A stretch of 64,000 nucleotides of DNA, taken from the NCBI GenBank assembly GCA_963978545.1, contig OZ021730.1, forward strand, positions 10,299,796-10,363,795. The letters run 5' to 3'. The notes under the pieces are model-generated. The model worked only from the letters and a program-made list of their open reading frames with translations. It had not been told where the DNA came from and ran no database searches. The DNA is from Linyphia triangularis (Eukaryota > Arthropoda > Arachnida > Araneae > Linyphiidae). The translations under genes and the position numbers were made by a program. Shown one piece after another: positions 1-12,742 of this stretch; within the stretch, counting starts at the first letter, position 1, and each line of letters opens with the position of its first letter.

Positions 1-1198
1 TCTGGTGCATTTAGAACATCACCCATCCCTAGTCTGGCCATAGAGTGTTACCAACTTCCTCTTGATCTCAGAAGGAAAAAGCTGTCGATCAATTTTTATT
101 TTAAAGTTTTATCCATGTCCTCTCATCCTTTGAAACCCATGACTCTTGCTCCTAGTTTGAATCGTCTTTTTGTTGCCCGCCCATCTCACACTGTTCCATT
201 TAGTGAACGAGTAAAAACCATACTTACTAATACCGATTTGAGTGATGTTATGGTGCAGATAAACGAAGGCTTATGGTTTCCACCATGGGATATTCCATCT
301 TTCCCTCATCTCAATCCCTTCATTTCATATTATAAAACTGATACTGCTCCAGCGATTTACCAGCAATTATTCCATCAACACAGCTGTCATTACAACTCAT
401 ACTTGCCAGTATTTACTGATGGGTCGAAAGGAATAGGATACGTCGGTTGTGGTGTCATTCTTGATAACACAACTCATAGCTACAGGCTTCATCCTTCCTG
501 TTCTGTATACACTGCCGAAGCAGTGGCAATTTCCCAAGCCCTCCAACTAATATCTAGGAGTCCCCATCGTAATTTCTGCATATACACAGACAGTATGAGT
601 GTATTAAAGCAGCTGGAGCACTATGACACTAACTGCCATCCAGTAGTGTCATATATTTTTAACATTTTAAAATCAATTAGAAATGAAGGCTTTGATATTG
701 TTTTTTGTTGGGTGCCGAGTCACGTAGGTATTAAAGGTAACGAGCTTGCTGATAGCGCTGCAAAGGCAGCTTCTGTCATATTGCAACATGCCGTTCCATT
801 AGTTGACATAAAGGCGTACACCAAGAAGTTCTTTAACTCCTTGTGGCAAGAATCTTGGGATATGCAACTCAGCAACAAGTTGCACTCCATTAAACCCACC
901 ATTCATCAGTGGACCATTGCACCAATGCGGAAGACTGACGTTAAATTGACAAGACTCCGTATTGGACACACTCGTTTCACTCACCGTCATCTTTTATTGG
1001 ATAAATCCTCCATTTTGTCTTTCTTGTCAAACTGATTTTACTGTTTTTCATATTTTAATTGTCTGTCCTGCTTTTAATCAACAACGCCTTAAGTATTTTA
1101 ATAGCACAATTTTAAACTTGCACGATTTGATTGGAGAAATTCCTCATTCAAATCTTTTTTCGTTTTTAAATGACATTGGGTTTTTAAGTCACATCTAG
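1..1198 (+). pseudogene. ORF2 C-terminal part (RNase H and Cys/His tail), frameshifted
   Basis: This is the C-terminal third of a LINE reverse transcriptase polyprotein. The thumb/connection segment lies at the left edge (SGAFRTSP). RNase H follows: first catalytic Asp in FTDGSK near 415-430, Glu in YTAEAVA near 520, second Asp in IYTDS near 580-595, and VPSHVGI with GNELADSAA near 710-765. The frame stops at 1033-1035. The homologous C-terminus, with a C-x2-C...H...C motif and ending GFLSHI, continues one frame over to 1198. A single-base indel near 1000-1005 is the simplest explanation. The gene is incomplete at the left because the window begins inside it. Confidence 0.88.
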
Positions 1199-1393
1199 TT
1201 CATTTTACTGTAATACTTTTTTCGTCAAGTTGCCGGCCAACATTTTTGACACCCTTTTTATATTTATACCTCTGTTTTTAATGTTTTACACTTAATTTTT
1301 ATATTTTAACTGTTTTTATTTTTTTATCTTGGGCTTGGCGCAGCATGTCCGAAACCGGACCTTGTGCCATTAAAACTAACATCAAACTCAAAC
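1..1393 (+). mobile_element. e1: 3' part of a LINE-B-like retrotransposon, cut by the window edge
   Basis: The reading frame is open from base 1 and encodes the end of a LINE ORF2, followed by about 140 bases of AT-rich 3' UTR. A terminal stem-loop lies at 1337-1368, with GGCGCA facing TGTGCC and an inner perfect GTCCG/CGGAC hairpin. An A-rich tail follows and runs directly into e2. The coding part resembles LINE-B but is clearly more divergent than e5, e12 or e13, so it is probably an older subfamily. Confidence 0.85.
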
Positions 1394-2236
1394 CCTACAC
1401 TACCTAATAAGATCACAGCTGGCTACTTAATCTGCCCTGTAAGACCATTCATCCCTAACCCATTGCGATGCTTCAAATGTCAAAAGTTCGGGCATTCCAA
1501 GAACGCTTGTCGTGGTGACCACGAAGTTTGCGCTGTGTGTGGCAGCATTGAACATCTAAGCGAAGGCTGCAAGGCTGAGCCCACCTGCGTAAACTGCTCT
1601 GGAAACCATCCATCTTTTTCCAGAACGTGCAAATCATACATTAAAGAAAAGAGAATTCAGGAAATTAAGTCCCACAATAACATCTCGTATCCGGAAGCCC
1701 GAACTATATATGAAACTACAATAGAAAACTCTATGGCCAAAACAATAGCTAAAGCAACTGCCTCCAAACCAACCCAAGTTAAGGCTACGGCCACTCAAAC
1801 AGATATTCACATACCACATACCCCAATGTCACCCGAACAATTGCTTAAATGCTTTTCCTTGCCCGGGAAACACAGTACCTTTTCTTCCCAAACAAACCCA
1901 ATTCCTGGTACTTCAAAACAAACAGAAATTCCACCAAAAACTTCTGTCAAACCCAAAAAAAATAATAAAAAACAACCTGAACTAAAGCTTTCAAATAAAC
2001 CTGGTGAAATTCTAAAAAGTAAAGTGAAATCCAAAATCAAACATAATACGCAACAGAAAATTAAAACAAAGGGAGAGAAATCAGAGTCATCAGGAGCATC
2101 AACTGATGACGAAACTGATTTCATTTCGGGTCTTGACCCAGGTGACATGGAGGTCGACCCAGGCCTCGAGACCCCTAAGCTTCTTCAACCAAGAAGCAGG
2201 TCACTCGACCGGCGGATCGCTAATCTTTCCAAGTAA
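1394..2236 (+). pseudogene. LINE-A ORF1, N-terminus missing
   Basis: This encodes the C-terminal 280 residues of the ORF1 nucleic-acid-binding protein. It carries the three zinc knuckles intact: CFKCQKFGHSKNAC, CAVCGSIEHLSEGC and CVNC...H...C. A Lys/Ser-rich low-complexity tail ends with the conserved acidic SGLDPGDMEVDPGLETP segment and an Arg-rich LDRRIANLSK end. ORF1 proteins of this type coat element RNA and chaperone reverse transcription. The preceding 30 bases, from the e1 tail, happen to be in frame, so a fused ORF appears to begin at 1364; that is not a real start. The stop TAA lies eight bases before the ORF2 ATG at 2245. Confidence 0.88.
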
Positions 2237-2244
2237 AATTCAAT

Positions 2245-5200
2245 ATGTTATCTTGGAATTGTCGCGGTTTCCACCACAATTCGGTAGATATAAAACACCT
2301 CGTAGATTTACACAAACCTGTCTGTTTCTGTTTGCAAGAGACGCTCTTGAAGCCTTTTCAGAGCTCTCTTGTTAGGGGGTATAGTCCCCTACGTAAGGAC
2401 TATATCAGCGGCGACCGAGCTAGCGGTGGTGTTGCTATATTTACATATAATAGCAATCCATCCACCCCGCTATCGCTCTCTACCAACTTACAAGCTGTTG
2501 CCGTTAGAGTCGCTGTGAAAAATATATTAGTAACAGTTTGCTCAATCTATCTCCCCCCTAATCGTAACATCCGACAATCAGAATTAGACAGGCTTTGTGA
2601 CCAGCTTCCACCCCCTATTATTTTAATGGGGGATTTCAATGGTCACAGTCCTCTTTGGGGTAGCCCAGATGTAAATCATCAACGTGGAAGACAAGTCGAA
2701 AAAATGATAGATGACCAAAATCTGTGTCTTCTAAATAATGGGCAACATACACACTTCCACACCCCGTCAAGGACGTTTCACGCCATCGATCTTGTCTTGT
2801 GTTCTCCATCTCTCCTACATCTATGGTCGTTTCATGTCGGACGGGATCTCTTCCACAGTGATCACTTCCCCGTCCGTCTGGAGATGCTAGGAGTTGGTGC
2901 TGTTCCCTCTGTTCGCGCTCCTCGTTTTATATTTGAATCAGCAGATTGGGAACAGTTTTCTTCCCTCGTCGATATCTCTGACGAGATGGTGAACCAAGAC
3001 GATATCGATGAAGCGGTAAATTCTATCACCCGTGCCATATTGGAAGCTGCTCGTTTTTCCATACCTATAACATCTACAAATCTACCGAAAATTCCGAAAC
3101 CATGGTGGAATCACGACTGTAAAAATGCACATAAAAAGCGGAGGAAGGCTTGGGGCATTTTTCGCCGATGTCCCACTGAAGCCAACCTCATCGCCTTAAA
3201 ATGTGCCCGAGCTGAAGCTCGTAGGATCCGCCGGCGTAGCCAGAGGGACTCTTGGATGCGTTACGTCAGCACTATAACATCGAATACCTCTTCTAAAAGG
3301 GTCTGGAACAAAGTTAATAAAATCAAGGGCCAATATCCTAGACACTCTATTTCTATCTTGGAGACTAATCTAGGAATAGTTTCAGATCCTAAAGGTATTG
3401 CTGACACTCTGGCTGACTCCTTTGCAAAAGTTTCCAGCAACTCTAATTATCAAGAGCCGTTTGCCTCTATTAAACGCAAAGCTGAGAAGACTAAATTGAA
3501 TTTCACATCTACTTCGTTGGAAGACTATAATGCTGATTTCACCATGGCCGAGCTAATGCGAGCTCTTTCCAACACTCGCGGCTCGGCTGTTGGTCACGAT
3601 GAAATCCATTATAGTATGCTGAAACATCTCGAACCTCTCCAACTGAAGTTTATTCTCAAGCTGTATAATAGGATCTGGCGGGAAAATAAATTTCCGTCAG
3701 CATGGCAACGTGCTCTTGTGATTCCAATAGTCAAGCCAGATAAAGACCCTAAAAGTCCTTCCAGCTACAGGCCTATTGCATTGACTAGTTGCCTGTGCAA
3801 ACTTCTCGAAAAACTAGTCAATACTCGTCTTCTTTTTTATTTGGAGCAAAACAATTGTCTCTCTCAGTTTCAAAGTGGTTTCCGGCGTGGTCGTTGTACA
3901 CTTGACAACCTCCTGCTTCTTGAAACATCTATTCGGGAGGCTTTTGTCAAGAGGAACCATTTGGTCTCTGTATTTTTTGACATGGAGAAAGCCTATGACC
4001 GTACTTGGAGATATAGTATCCTTAGAGACCTACATAATTTAGGTCTCAGGGGAAATTTACCACTCTTCATTGAGAATTTCCTTTCTCGAAGAGTCTTCCA
4101 AGTACGCGTCAACACCATCTTATCCGATGAATATATTCAGGAGCAAGGCGTTCCCCAGGGAAGTGTATTGAGTTGCGCACTGTTTATCATCAAAGTCAAC
4201 GACATTATGACCTGCCTACCACCTGCAGTGTCTGGTTCGCTTTTCGTCGACGACTTTCAGATATCGTGCGCCTCAGTAAATTTGTCTCTTATTGAAAGAC
4301 AAATCCAACTCGCCATCAGGAGAATTTCAGACTGGACCAACCATAATGGATTTACATTTAATGCCCAAAAGACCGTGGCCGTGCACTTTTGCAGGAAACG
4401 TGGGCTTCATAACGACCCCGAGCTTTACTTAAATAGGGTGCAGATACCTATTGTATCTGAAACAAAATTCCTTGGAGTAATTTTCGACTCGAAGCTTACC
4501 TTCCTGCCTCATATAAAACATCTGAGACTAAAGTGTACTAAAGCTCTGAATCTCCTGAAAGTGCTTTCTAACACTTCCTGGGGTGCTGATACCACCTCCA
4601 TGTTGAAAATATACAGATGCCTTATTCGTTCCAAACTTGATTATGGTTCTGTGGTGTACGGATCTGCCAGAAAATCGGCGTTAAAGCTCCTTGACCCTGT
4701 TCACCACCAAGGTGTCAGAATCGCGTCTGGAGCCTTCCGTACATCACCAATCCCAAGTGTACTTAACGTATGTTTGGAACGATCTTTGAAACTGAGACGA
4801 GACAAGCTGTCTTTAAAATTTTATTTTAAAATTAAAAGTCATCCATCTCATCCTGTCGCTCAAAATATTTATGACCCATTACATATCAGACTTTTTAACG
4901 CGCGACCATCTTGCATACCATCATTTTCATTACGAATTCATCAAGTTCTTTTATTTTATGGTTAGGACAACTTCAGAGTTCGTCCTGTTATTTTTAATAT
5001 TCCTCCCTGGCATGATCATAAAATCATAATTTTAAATATTTTTAGTCATTTTAAAAAAAGTGACACTCCTGACATTGTTTTTACTACTCTTTTTCATTTT
5101 CATAGAACTAATTTTTCTCATTTTAAATCAATATATACCGATGGGTCGAAAAGCCAGGGGCATGTCGGAGCTGCTGCAGTTCATGACAATAACATCATGT

Positions 5201-5925
5201 CCCGCAAACTGCACAGTAGCAGCTCCGTTTTTTCTGCTGAGTCCCTGGCGATTCTTATGGCCTTGCAATACATCCTACAGCAAGTGCACGACCAGTGGAT
5301 TATTTACACAGACTCTAAGAGCTGTTTGGATGCTCTGAATAATCCACTGAGCCAGACCCATCCTTTCATACTAGACATTTTAAATACTCGGATTTTACTT
5401 TTAGAGAGAAATATCCAAGTTCTTTTCTGTTGGATCCCAGGTCATGTGGGGATCATGGGTAACGAGCGCGCAGACACAATAGCTCGAACTGCAAGTGGAC
5501 CTAGGAGCACTTGGCTCTGCCCTGACGACGCAAATAAAGCTTGTGACACTGCTCTGTCTCTCACTTGGCAGGCCATGTGGGATGCACAGACAGCTAACAA
5601 GCTGCATTCGTTCCAGCCCTCAATTTCTGGATTCGCCCCTATACAGCAATCCCGGAAAAGGGAAGTGCTCCTAACTCGTTTAAGAATAGGCCACACTCGT
5701 TTTACCCATGTGCATCTTTTGCTGGCAGAGGGTGCCCCCACATGCAATTCCTGTGGACTTATTTTTTCTGTTGTACATATTTTAACTGAATGTCCGTCTT
5801 TTAATACAATCAGATTTAGATATTTTAATATGGACCATCCTCCATTATCATCTCTTTTATCTTCACCCCCTCATACAAATCTTTTTAACTTCTTATTTGA
5901 AATTGGTTTTTATCATTTGATTTAA
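2245..5925 (+). pseudogene. LINE-A ORF2 (EN-RT-RNase H) with one nonsense codon
   Basis: The full-length frame of 1227 codons is broken only by TAG at 4963-4965. Sister copy e7 has TTG (Leu) there at the equivalent site (residue 907). Endonuclease motifs: SWNCRGF at the N-terminus, LQET, MGDFNGH near residue 127 and HSDHFPV near 205. Reverse transcriptase: FFDMEKAYD (motif A), GVPQGSVLS (motif B), LFVDDFQ (motif C) and FLGVIFDSKL. RNase H follows the stop in the same frame: IYTDGSK, SAESLAI, IYTDSKS and HVGIMGNERAD. The end carries CNSC...H...C. All catalytic residues that I can see are kept, so this was a working protein until recently. Confidence 0.93.
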
Positions 5926-6086
5926 GTACTTTGTTTTGTCATCTTTACCTTTTATGAATCGTCTTGTTTTTATTAACTTTTTTTAACATTGGTTGACAGC
6001 AATCAAATTGTTCGGCGCAGTATGGCCCTCGTGAAGCCCTTGCGCCAGAAATTTAATCAACCAACCAACCAATCAACACAACAACA

Positions 6087-7388
6087 AAAAAACAAGCTTC
6101 AATAAATGACATCCCCTCCACGCTCCAATCTACCTCAAACACACTTCAGTCCACTTCATCTCCCTGCTTTTTAATAGTACAATCAGAAGATGGTCAACTG
6201 GGCAAAATGTCCCCTTTCTTCGTTCAAAAGGGGATCAAAGGAATATGTGGCAATGAACCGAAAGCAATAAAAAAACTCAAATCTGGTGACTTCTTAATAG
6301 AAACAAAAGACAGCAGACAGTCTCAATATTTACTATCAGCCAAAACAATAGGAGAAATACAAATATCCGCAACCCCTCACAGAGCACTAAATTCGTGCCA
6401 GGGAGTAATTTCCGAATCTGATTTACAACATGTTGAAGATTCGGAAATTCTAAAAGAACTGTCTCCCCAGGGGGTTACAAAAGTTCGCCGCATAACAATC
6501 AAACGAGACAATAATATTATAAACACTAAGCACATTATTTTAACTTTCGATACACCCAACTTACCCAATAGAATCATAGCAGGTTATCTCAGTTGCCCAG
6601 TTCGACCATTTATCCCGAATCCTCTACGTTGCTTCAAATGCCAAAAGTTCGGGCACTCTAAAAATACGTGTAGGAGTAAGGTCGAAGTTTGCGCAGAGTG
6701 TGGCAGTATTGAACATCCAAGCGAAGGCTGCAAAGCTGAGCCCACCTGCGTAAACTGCAAAAAGAACCATCCGTCTTACTCCAGATCATGCGAACAATGG
6801 ATAGCGGAAAAGAAAATTCAGGAGATAAAAACAGAAAAAAATATTCCCTATCCTGAGGCCCGAACGATTTACGAAAATACAATAGCCAATTCTATGGCCA
6901 GAACAATAGCTAAGACAATTGCCCCAAAACCACCCCAAGTAAAATCAATAACCACTCAGACGGATATTCATATCCCAAAGTCTGCATTATCACCGGAACA
7001 ATTACTACAGTGCTTTTCTTTGCCACCAAAATACAATACTTCCTCTTCTCAAACTCAGGATATTCCAAATAATTCAAAATCAAACAAAAAATCATTAAAA
7101 CCTGTTGTCAAAGCTAAGAAATCGACTCACACCAAACAGTCAAACAATCCTGGAGCTACATTAAAAAATAAAATACACAACAAAAATCCAACCAATGTTA
7201 AATTCTTAATTAAAAATAAAGAAAAATCAGAAACATCAGAAGCATCAACTGAGGATGATGATGACATTGATGTCATCACGGGTCTCTCTCCAGGTGATAT
7301 GGATATAGACCCAGGCCTCGAGACTCCTGCTCTTCTCCATCCAAGGAGCAGGTCAAAAGACCAGCGGATCGGCTATCTTTCCAATTAG
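6087..7388 (+). pseudogene. LINE-A ORF1, about 45 N-terminal residues missing
   Basis: The frame is open from the truncation point, well upstream of the first ATG at 6207. Homology to other ORF1 copies covers it all: FLIVQSEDGQLGKMSPFF, then the GDFLIETKD segment, then three CCHC knuckles from about 6630 to 6800 (CFKCQKFGHSKNTC, CAECGSIEHPSEGC, CVNCKKNHPSYSRSC). The Lys/Asn-rich tail and the acidic ISGLSP-type end, here ITGLSPGDMDIDPGLETP, are present. The stop lies eight bases before the ORF2 ATG, as in the other LINE-A copies. No internal stop is seen; only the N-terminus and leader are missing. Confidence 0.88.
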
Positions 7389-7396
7389 CATCCAAT

Positions 7397-10300
7397 ATGT
7401 TTTCTTGGAATTGTCGTGGTTTCCACCAAAATTCGGTAGATATAAAACACCTCGTAGATTTATACAAACCTGTCTGTTTCTGTTTGCAAGAGACGCTTTT
7501 GAAGCCTTTTCAGAGCTCTCTTGTTAGGGGGTATAGTCCTCTACGTAAGGACTACCTCAACGGCGATAGAGCTAGCGGTGGTGTTGCTATATTTACATCC
7601 AATAGCAGTCCATCCACCCCGCTATTGCTCGCGACCACCTTACAAGCTGTTGCCGTTAGAGTAGCTGTAAAAAATAAATTAGTCACAGTTTGCTCTGTTT
7701 ACCTCCCCCCTAATCGTAACATCCGACAAGCAGATTTAGACAGACTTTGTGACCAGCTTCCACCCCCTATTATTTTAATGGGGGATTTCAATGGTCACAA
7801 TCCTCTTTGGGGTAGCCCAGACATTAACAACCGTGGAAGACAGATTGAAAAATTTGTAGAGGATCAGAATCTCTGTCTCCTCAATGATGGGCAACATACA
7901 TATTTCCACACCCCATCGAGGACGTTTCACGCCATCGATCTTATCTTGTGTTCACCATCTCTCCTACATCTATGGTCTTTTCATGTCGGACGAGATCCCT
8001 ACCATAGTGATCATTTCCCCGTCCGTCTGGAGATGTTAGGGATTGATACTGTTCCCCGGGTTCGTGTCCCTCGTTTCAAAATAGATTCAGCAGATTTTGA
8101 ACAGTTTTCTTTCCTCGTCGATTTCTCAGATGAGATGGTGGACCAAGATGACATCGATGAAGCTGTAGGCTCTGTCACCCAGGCCATATTGGAAGCTGCT
8201 CGTTTTTCCATACCTATGACATCTACCGAAAATACCAAAACCGTGGTGGACCACGAATGTAAAATTGCTCACAAAAAGCAGAGGAAGGCCTGGGGTATCT
8301 TTCGTCGATATCCCACTGAAGCCAACCTCATCGCTTTAAAATGTGCTCGAGCTGAAGCTCGTAGGATCCGCCGGCGTAGCCAGAAGGACTCTTGGATGCG
8401 TTTTGTCAGCACTATAACATCGGATACCTCTTCAAAAAGTGTTTGGAGCAAAGTAAAGAAAATCAAGGGCCACTATCCTAGACACTCCATTTCTATCTTG
8501 GAGACTAATCTAGGAATAATCTCGGACCCTAAAGGTATTGCTGACACCCTGGCCGACTGTTTTGCTAAAGTATCTAGCAACTCGAATTACCAAGAGCCGT
8601 TTGCCACTATTAAACGTAATGCTGAAAAAACTAAATTAAACTTTACATCCACCGAGTTGGAAGACTATAATGCTGATTTCACCATGGCCGAGCTAATGCG
8701 AGCTCTTTCCAACACTCGCGGCTCGGCTGTTGGTCATGATGAAATCCATTATAGCATGCTGAAACATCTCGAGCCTCTCAAACTGAAGTTTATTCTCAAG
8801 CTCTATAATAGGATCTGGCGAGAAAAGAAATTTCCGTCAACATGGCAACGTGCTCTTGTGATTCCAGTTGTCAAGCCAGGCAAAGACCCTAAGAGTCCTT
8901 CCAACTACAGGCCTATAGCATTGACTAGTTGCTTGTGCAAGCTTCTTGAAAAAATAGTCAATGCTCGCCTTCTTTTTTATTTGGAACAAAACAATTGTCT
9001 CTCTCGGTTTCAAAGTGGTTTTCGTCGAGGACGAAGTACGCTTGACAACCTCCTCCTCCTTGAAACTTCAATTCGGGAGGCTTTTGTCAAGCAGAACCAT
9101 ATGGTATCTGTCTTTTTTGACATGGAGAAAGCCTATGACCGTACTTGGAGGTATGGTATCCTCAGAGACCTACATAATTTAGGTCTCAGAGGAAACTTAC
9201 CACTTTTTATTGAGAATTTCCTTTCTCGTAGAGTCTTCCAAGTACGTGTTAACTCCATCTTATCAGATGAGTTTATACAGGAACAAGGCGTTCCCCAGGG
9301 AAGTGTATTGAGTTGCGCACTGTTTATAATTAAAGTCAACGACATTATGACCTGCCTACCACCTGCAGTGTCAAGCGCTTTATTTGTCGACGACTTCCAG
9401 ATATCGTGCGCCTCAGTAAATATGTCTCTTATTGAAAGACAAATCCAACTCGCCATCAGTTGGTTGTTTTCAGATTATCTGGCGCCGTCAGCAACACGAG
9501 GGCTATAATGCGCCGAAACATATTCGTCATTAGACAAGCCAACATACATTTACAAACACCCATGCCAACACGGGACTCGAACCCGCAACCTCGCGGTCTA
9601 GAAGCTAGCACGCTAACCACTATACCGTTTGGTCGGCCAACTCGCCATCAGAAGGATTACAGGCTGGGCCAATCATAATGGATTTATATTCAATGCACAG
9701 AAGACCGTGGCAGTGCACTTTTGCAGGAAACGTGGGCTTCATAACGATCCTGAGCTTTTCCTTAATGGGTTACAAATACCTGTTGTTAAGGAAATAAAAT
9801 TTCTTGGAGTAGTTTTTGACTCGAAGCTCACTTTCCTGCCCCATATAAAATATCTTAGAACAAAGTGCACTCAAGCTCTGAACCTTCTGAAAGTGCTTTC
9901 CAACACTTCCTGGGGTGCTGATACCACCTCCATGTTAAAAATATACAGATGCCTTGTTCGTTCCAAACTTGACTATGGTTCTGTGGTGTACGGATCCGCC
10001 AGAAAATCGGCATTGATGCTCCTTGACCCTGTTCATCATCATGGTGTCAGAATCGCGTCAGGAGCCTTCCGTACATCACCAATCCCAAGCGTACTTAATA
10101 TTTGTCTGGAACAACCTTTGAAACTGAGACGAGACAAGCTCTCTATGGCATACTATTTTAAAATTAAAAGTCACATATCTCATCCTCTATCTCAAAATAT
10201 TTATAATCCATCACATATTAGACTTTTCAATGCACGACCATCCTGCATCCCATCATTTTCATTACGAATACGCCAAATTCTTTCATCTCATCATCTCGAT

Positions 10301-10702
10301 AATTTCAGGGTTCGCCCTATTATTTTCACTGATCCACCCTGGCATATTCATGACATCAAAATATTAAATATATTTAGCAATTTTAAAAAGAATTTTACTC
10401 CAGATATCGTTTTTACAAATTTGTTTTATTACCATCGAGAGCATTTTTCTAACTTTAAAGCTATTTACACTGATGGGTCGAAAAGCCAGGGGCATGTCGG
10501 AGCAGCTGCAGTTCACGACAATGTCATCATGTCACGAGAACTGCACCAAAGCTGCTCCGTCTTTTCAGCTGAGTCCCTGGCTATTCTCTTGGCCTTGCAA
10601 TTTGTTTTAAAGCAGGACCATGGTCAGTGGATTATTTACACTGATTCCAAGAGCTGTTTAGATGCATTAAATAATCCACTGAACCAGACCTATCCTTTTA
10701 TC
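7397..10702 (+). pseudogene. LINE-A ORF2 interrupted by a SINE and missing its C-terminus
   Basis: The ATG follows the ORF1 stop by eight bases. Endonuclease and reverse transcriptase motifs are readable: SWNCRGF, LQET, MGDFNGH, SDHFPV, FFDMEKAYD, GVPQGSVLS and LFVDDFQ. A local scar at about 8220-8260 (a loss of about eight bases offset by one more) replaces the conserved KPWWNHDC with a garbled stretch and restores frame. At 9459 the coding sequence is split by the SINE plus duplication. That adds 192 bases, so frame resumes at 9652 (RRITGWANHNGF), but the insert has in-frame stops. The frame then runs into RNase H (IYTDGSK, SAESLAI, IYTDSKS) and ends at e4. Confidence 0.9.
9460..9636 (-). 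mobile_element. SINE copy 1 (tRNA-derived head, LINE-like tail)
   Basis: On the minus strand the element begins GCCGACCAAACGG. It carries a pol III A-box-like TATAGTGGTTAGC and a B box GGGTTCGAGTCCCG, then a short unique body. It ends with a GGCGCA...GGCGCC stem-loop and an ACAACCAA tail. The tRNA-like head folds at least at its acceptor ends, with GCCGAC facing GTTGGC. It is flanked by perfect 15-bp duplications of LINE-A ORF2 sequence at 9445-9459 and 9637-9651. The box B-containing head could be mistaken for a tRNA gene. Confidence 0.93.
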
Positions 10703-12742
10703 CCCTCGAACATTCCATTCACTAGACTTAGCCATTTGTTCCCCTATACTTTTTCCATATTTGAATTTTGCTGTTGGAAGTGATCTACACAACAGTGATC
10801 ACTTCCCTGTCCTCATTTCGCACACAGGTAGTGGTAGCGTGAACATCCGTCTACCTACATACAAATACCACAGGGCGAATTGGGACAAATTTACTGAGTT
10901 GGCTGTTGTAACAGGAACAATGGTGAATAGTGAGGATGTTGATACTGCTGTCCAAAATGTCACTGAAGTAATTTTAAATGCTGTTGACTCCTCCATTCCT
11001 AAGACATCACCTAGAACACTGCGGTACTGTAAACCATACTGGAATGCAGACTGTCAGTCTGCGTACAAGAAACAAAAGAAGCTATGGGGTATCTTCCGCA
11101 GATACCCAACTACAGGAAACCTTATCGCCTTTAAAAAGGCTAAGGCATTTGCTCGTAGAGTTAGATGTCAAAGTCAGAAGGATTCTTGGATAAGTTATGT
11201 CTCTTCAATTACGTCTAAAACATCAAGTAAACAGTTGTGGAAGAAGGTTAGAGCGGCCAACGGTTTGTATCCGGAATATTCTTGCCCGATACTTCAAACC
11301 GGAGCTGCTGTGTTCTCTTCCCCTGAAGATATTGCTAACCTTATCGGTGAAACTTTTGAAAGTGTATCCAGTTCCGATTCTTATAGTCCTACATTTTTAG
11401 TGATGAAGAATCGTGCTGAACGGGCTGGAATTAATTTCAAAAGCAATATTGAATATTCCTACAACTGTGAACTTAAGATGTATGAATTGAAGAGTGCTTT
11501 ATCTAAAACACATAACACCAGTCCAGGTCCAGATGGGATCAGTTACCAAATGCTTCGCCATTTAAGTCCAGATTCTCTTTTTAACATCCTTTTTCTCTTT
11601 AATCGAATCTGGAAGGAGAACATCTTTCCTACCTTGTGGCGGGAAGCTACTGTAATCCCCATTCTGAAGCCTGGAAAGGATCCCAAGGATCCTCTGAACT
11701 ATCGACCGATAGCATTAACTAGCTGCCTCTGTAAGACCTTTGAACGTATTGTAAACGCCCGACTCTCTTACATGTTGGAAAAAGATGGATGTATTTCACC
11801 TTTCCAGAGTGGATTCCGACGAGGACGGTCCACTCTTGATAACATCGTGAAACTAGAAACAGATGTTCGCAATGCCTTTGTGCAGAGGAATCATCTAGTT
11901 TCAATCTTTTTCGACATTGAGAAGGCGTATGATCATACGTGGCGATATGGTATCCTGCAAACCTTATTTAATTTTGGTTTCAGGGGTAATCTGCCTCTTT
12001 TTATTCAAAACTTTTTATCATCCCGGATTTTTAGAGTTCGTATTGGAACTTCATTTTCTAATTATTTTAATCAATCTGAGGGAGTCCCTCAAGGTTGTGT
12101 TTTAAGCGTCACCCTTTTTAACCTTCACATTAGCAACATCCTTCATGTCCTTTCACCCTTTGTTCATGGAACTTTGTATGTTGATGATTTGCAAATCTCA
12201 TGCCAAGGATCAAACATGCGCTTAATTGAACGTCAATTACAAACTGCTGTTAACAGACTTGTAGAATGGTGTGAACAAAACGGCCATAAATTGTCCACTT
12301 CTAAAAGCAGTTGCATCCACTTCTGTAGGAGGAGGGGTCTTCACCCTGACCCTGAAATCCACATACGCAATTCTCCCATCCCAGTTGTGAATCAGATAAG
12401 ATACCTGGGAGTTATCTTTGACAATAAGTTAAATTTTCTCCCACATATTTTATACTTGCGCAAGAAGTGCGATAAATCGCTTAATATCCTCAAAGTACTT
12501 TCAAATACTTCTTGGGGTGCTGACCGCACTTCTTTGCTGCGTATCTACCAATCTGTAATCTTATCTCGCATTGATTACGGATGTGTTGCGTATGGGTCTG
12601 CAGGAGTATCCCTTCTACGAAGATTGGATACTGTCCATCACACTGCTGCCCGTATTTGTTCAGGTGCATTTCGCGCTTCACCCATTGAAAGTCTGTTGAC
12701 AGAGTGTAGTCTCCTTCCACTTGAATTGAGACGTAAAAAATT
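10703..12742 (+). mobile_element. e4: internal LINE-B fragment lacking both ends
   Basis: LINE-B ORF2 sequence begins inside the endonuclease domain at about 10707 and ends at about 12742, partway through the region between RT and RNase H. No leader, ORF1, 3' UTR or tail is present. The left junction fits a 5'-truncated insertion into e3. The right junction, into a minus-strand transposase pseudogene with no 3' end, needs a later deletion or recombination. Sequence is very close to e5, e12 and e13. Confidence 0.88.
10707..12742 (+). pseudogene. LINE-B ORF2 fragment (late endonuclease to post-RT)
   Basis: The frame is open across the whole fragment. It starts with RTFHSLDLAICSP, then HNSDHFPVLI (endonuclease His). 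Reverse transcriptase follows: TSPGPDGISY, SGFRRGRSTLDN, FFDIEKAYDHTW (motif A), GVPQGCVLSVTLF (motif B), LYVDDLQ (motif C) and YLGVIFDNKLNFLPHI. It ends in the segment DTVHHTAARICSGAFRASP and LELRRKKL before leaving LINE homology. The catalytic Asp residues of RT are present, but the first half of the endonuclease, RNase H and the Cys/His tail are missing. Confidence 0.9.

Larger units (their letters stand above)
1394..6083 (+). mobile_element. e2: 5'-truncated LINE-A copy, nearly intact coding
   Basis: The copy begins abruptly inside ORF1, at the point aligning with 35083 of e8, and runs through ORF2 and the 3' UTR. The 3' stem-loop is at 6014-6046 (GGCGCA/TGCGCC), followed by an AACC-type repeat tail near 6057-6072. 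Loss of the leader and the ORF1 start is the usual 5' truncation of target-primed reverse transcription. It is almost base-for-base the same as e8 and e7, so the three are recent sister copies. No convincing target-site duplication was found; both ends abut other LINE fragments. Confidence 0.9.
6084..10702 (+). mobile_element. e3: LINE-A copy truncated at both ends and split by a SINE
   Basis: It starts inside ORF1 (conserved KKQA at 6087-6098), immediately after the e2 tail, and continues through ORF2. It breaks off at about 10702 inside the RNase H region, where LINE-B fragment e4 begins. Four bases at the junction (10703-10706) belong clearly to neither. A SINE sits at 9460-9636 between copies of a 15-bp duplication. 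Base changes relative to e2, e6 and e8 are spread throughout, so this is an older member of the family. Confidence 0.9.

Noticed and set aside
1807..2148. Antisense open frames across ORF1 and ORF2 of all LINE copies
   Set aside because: They recur at the same places because the sense strand is conserved, and they carry no protein motif.
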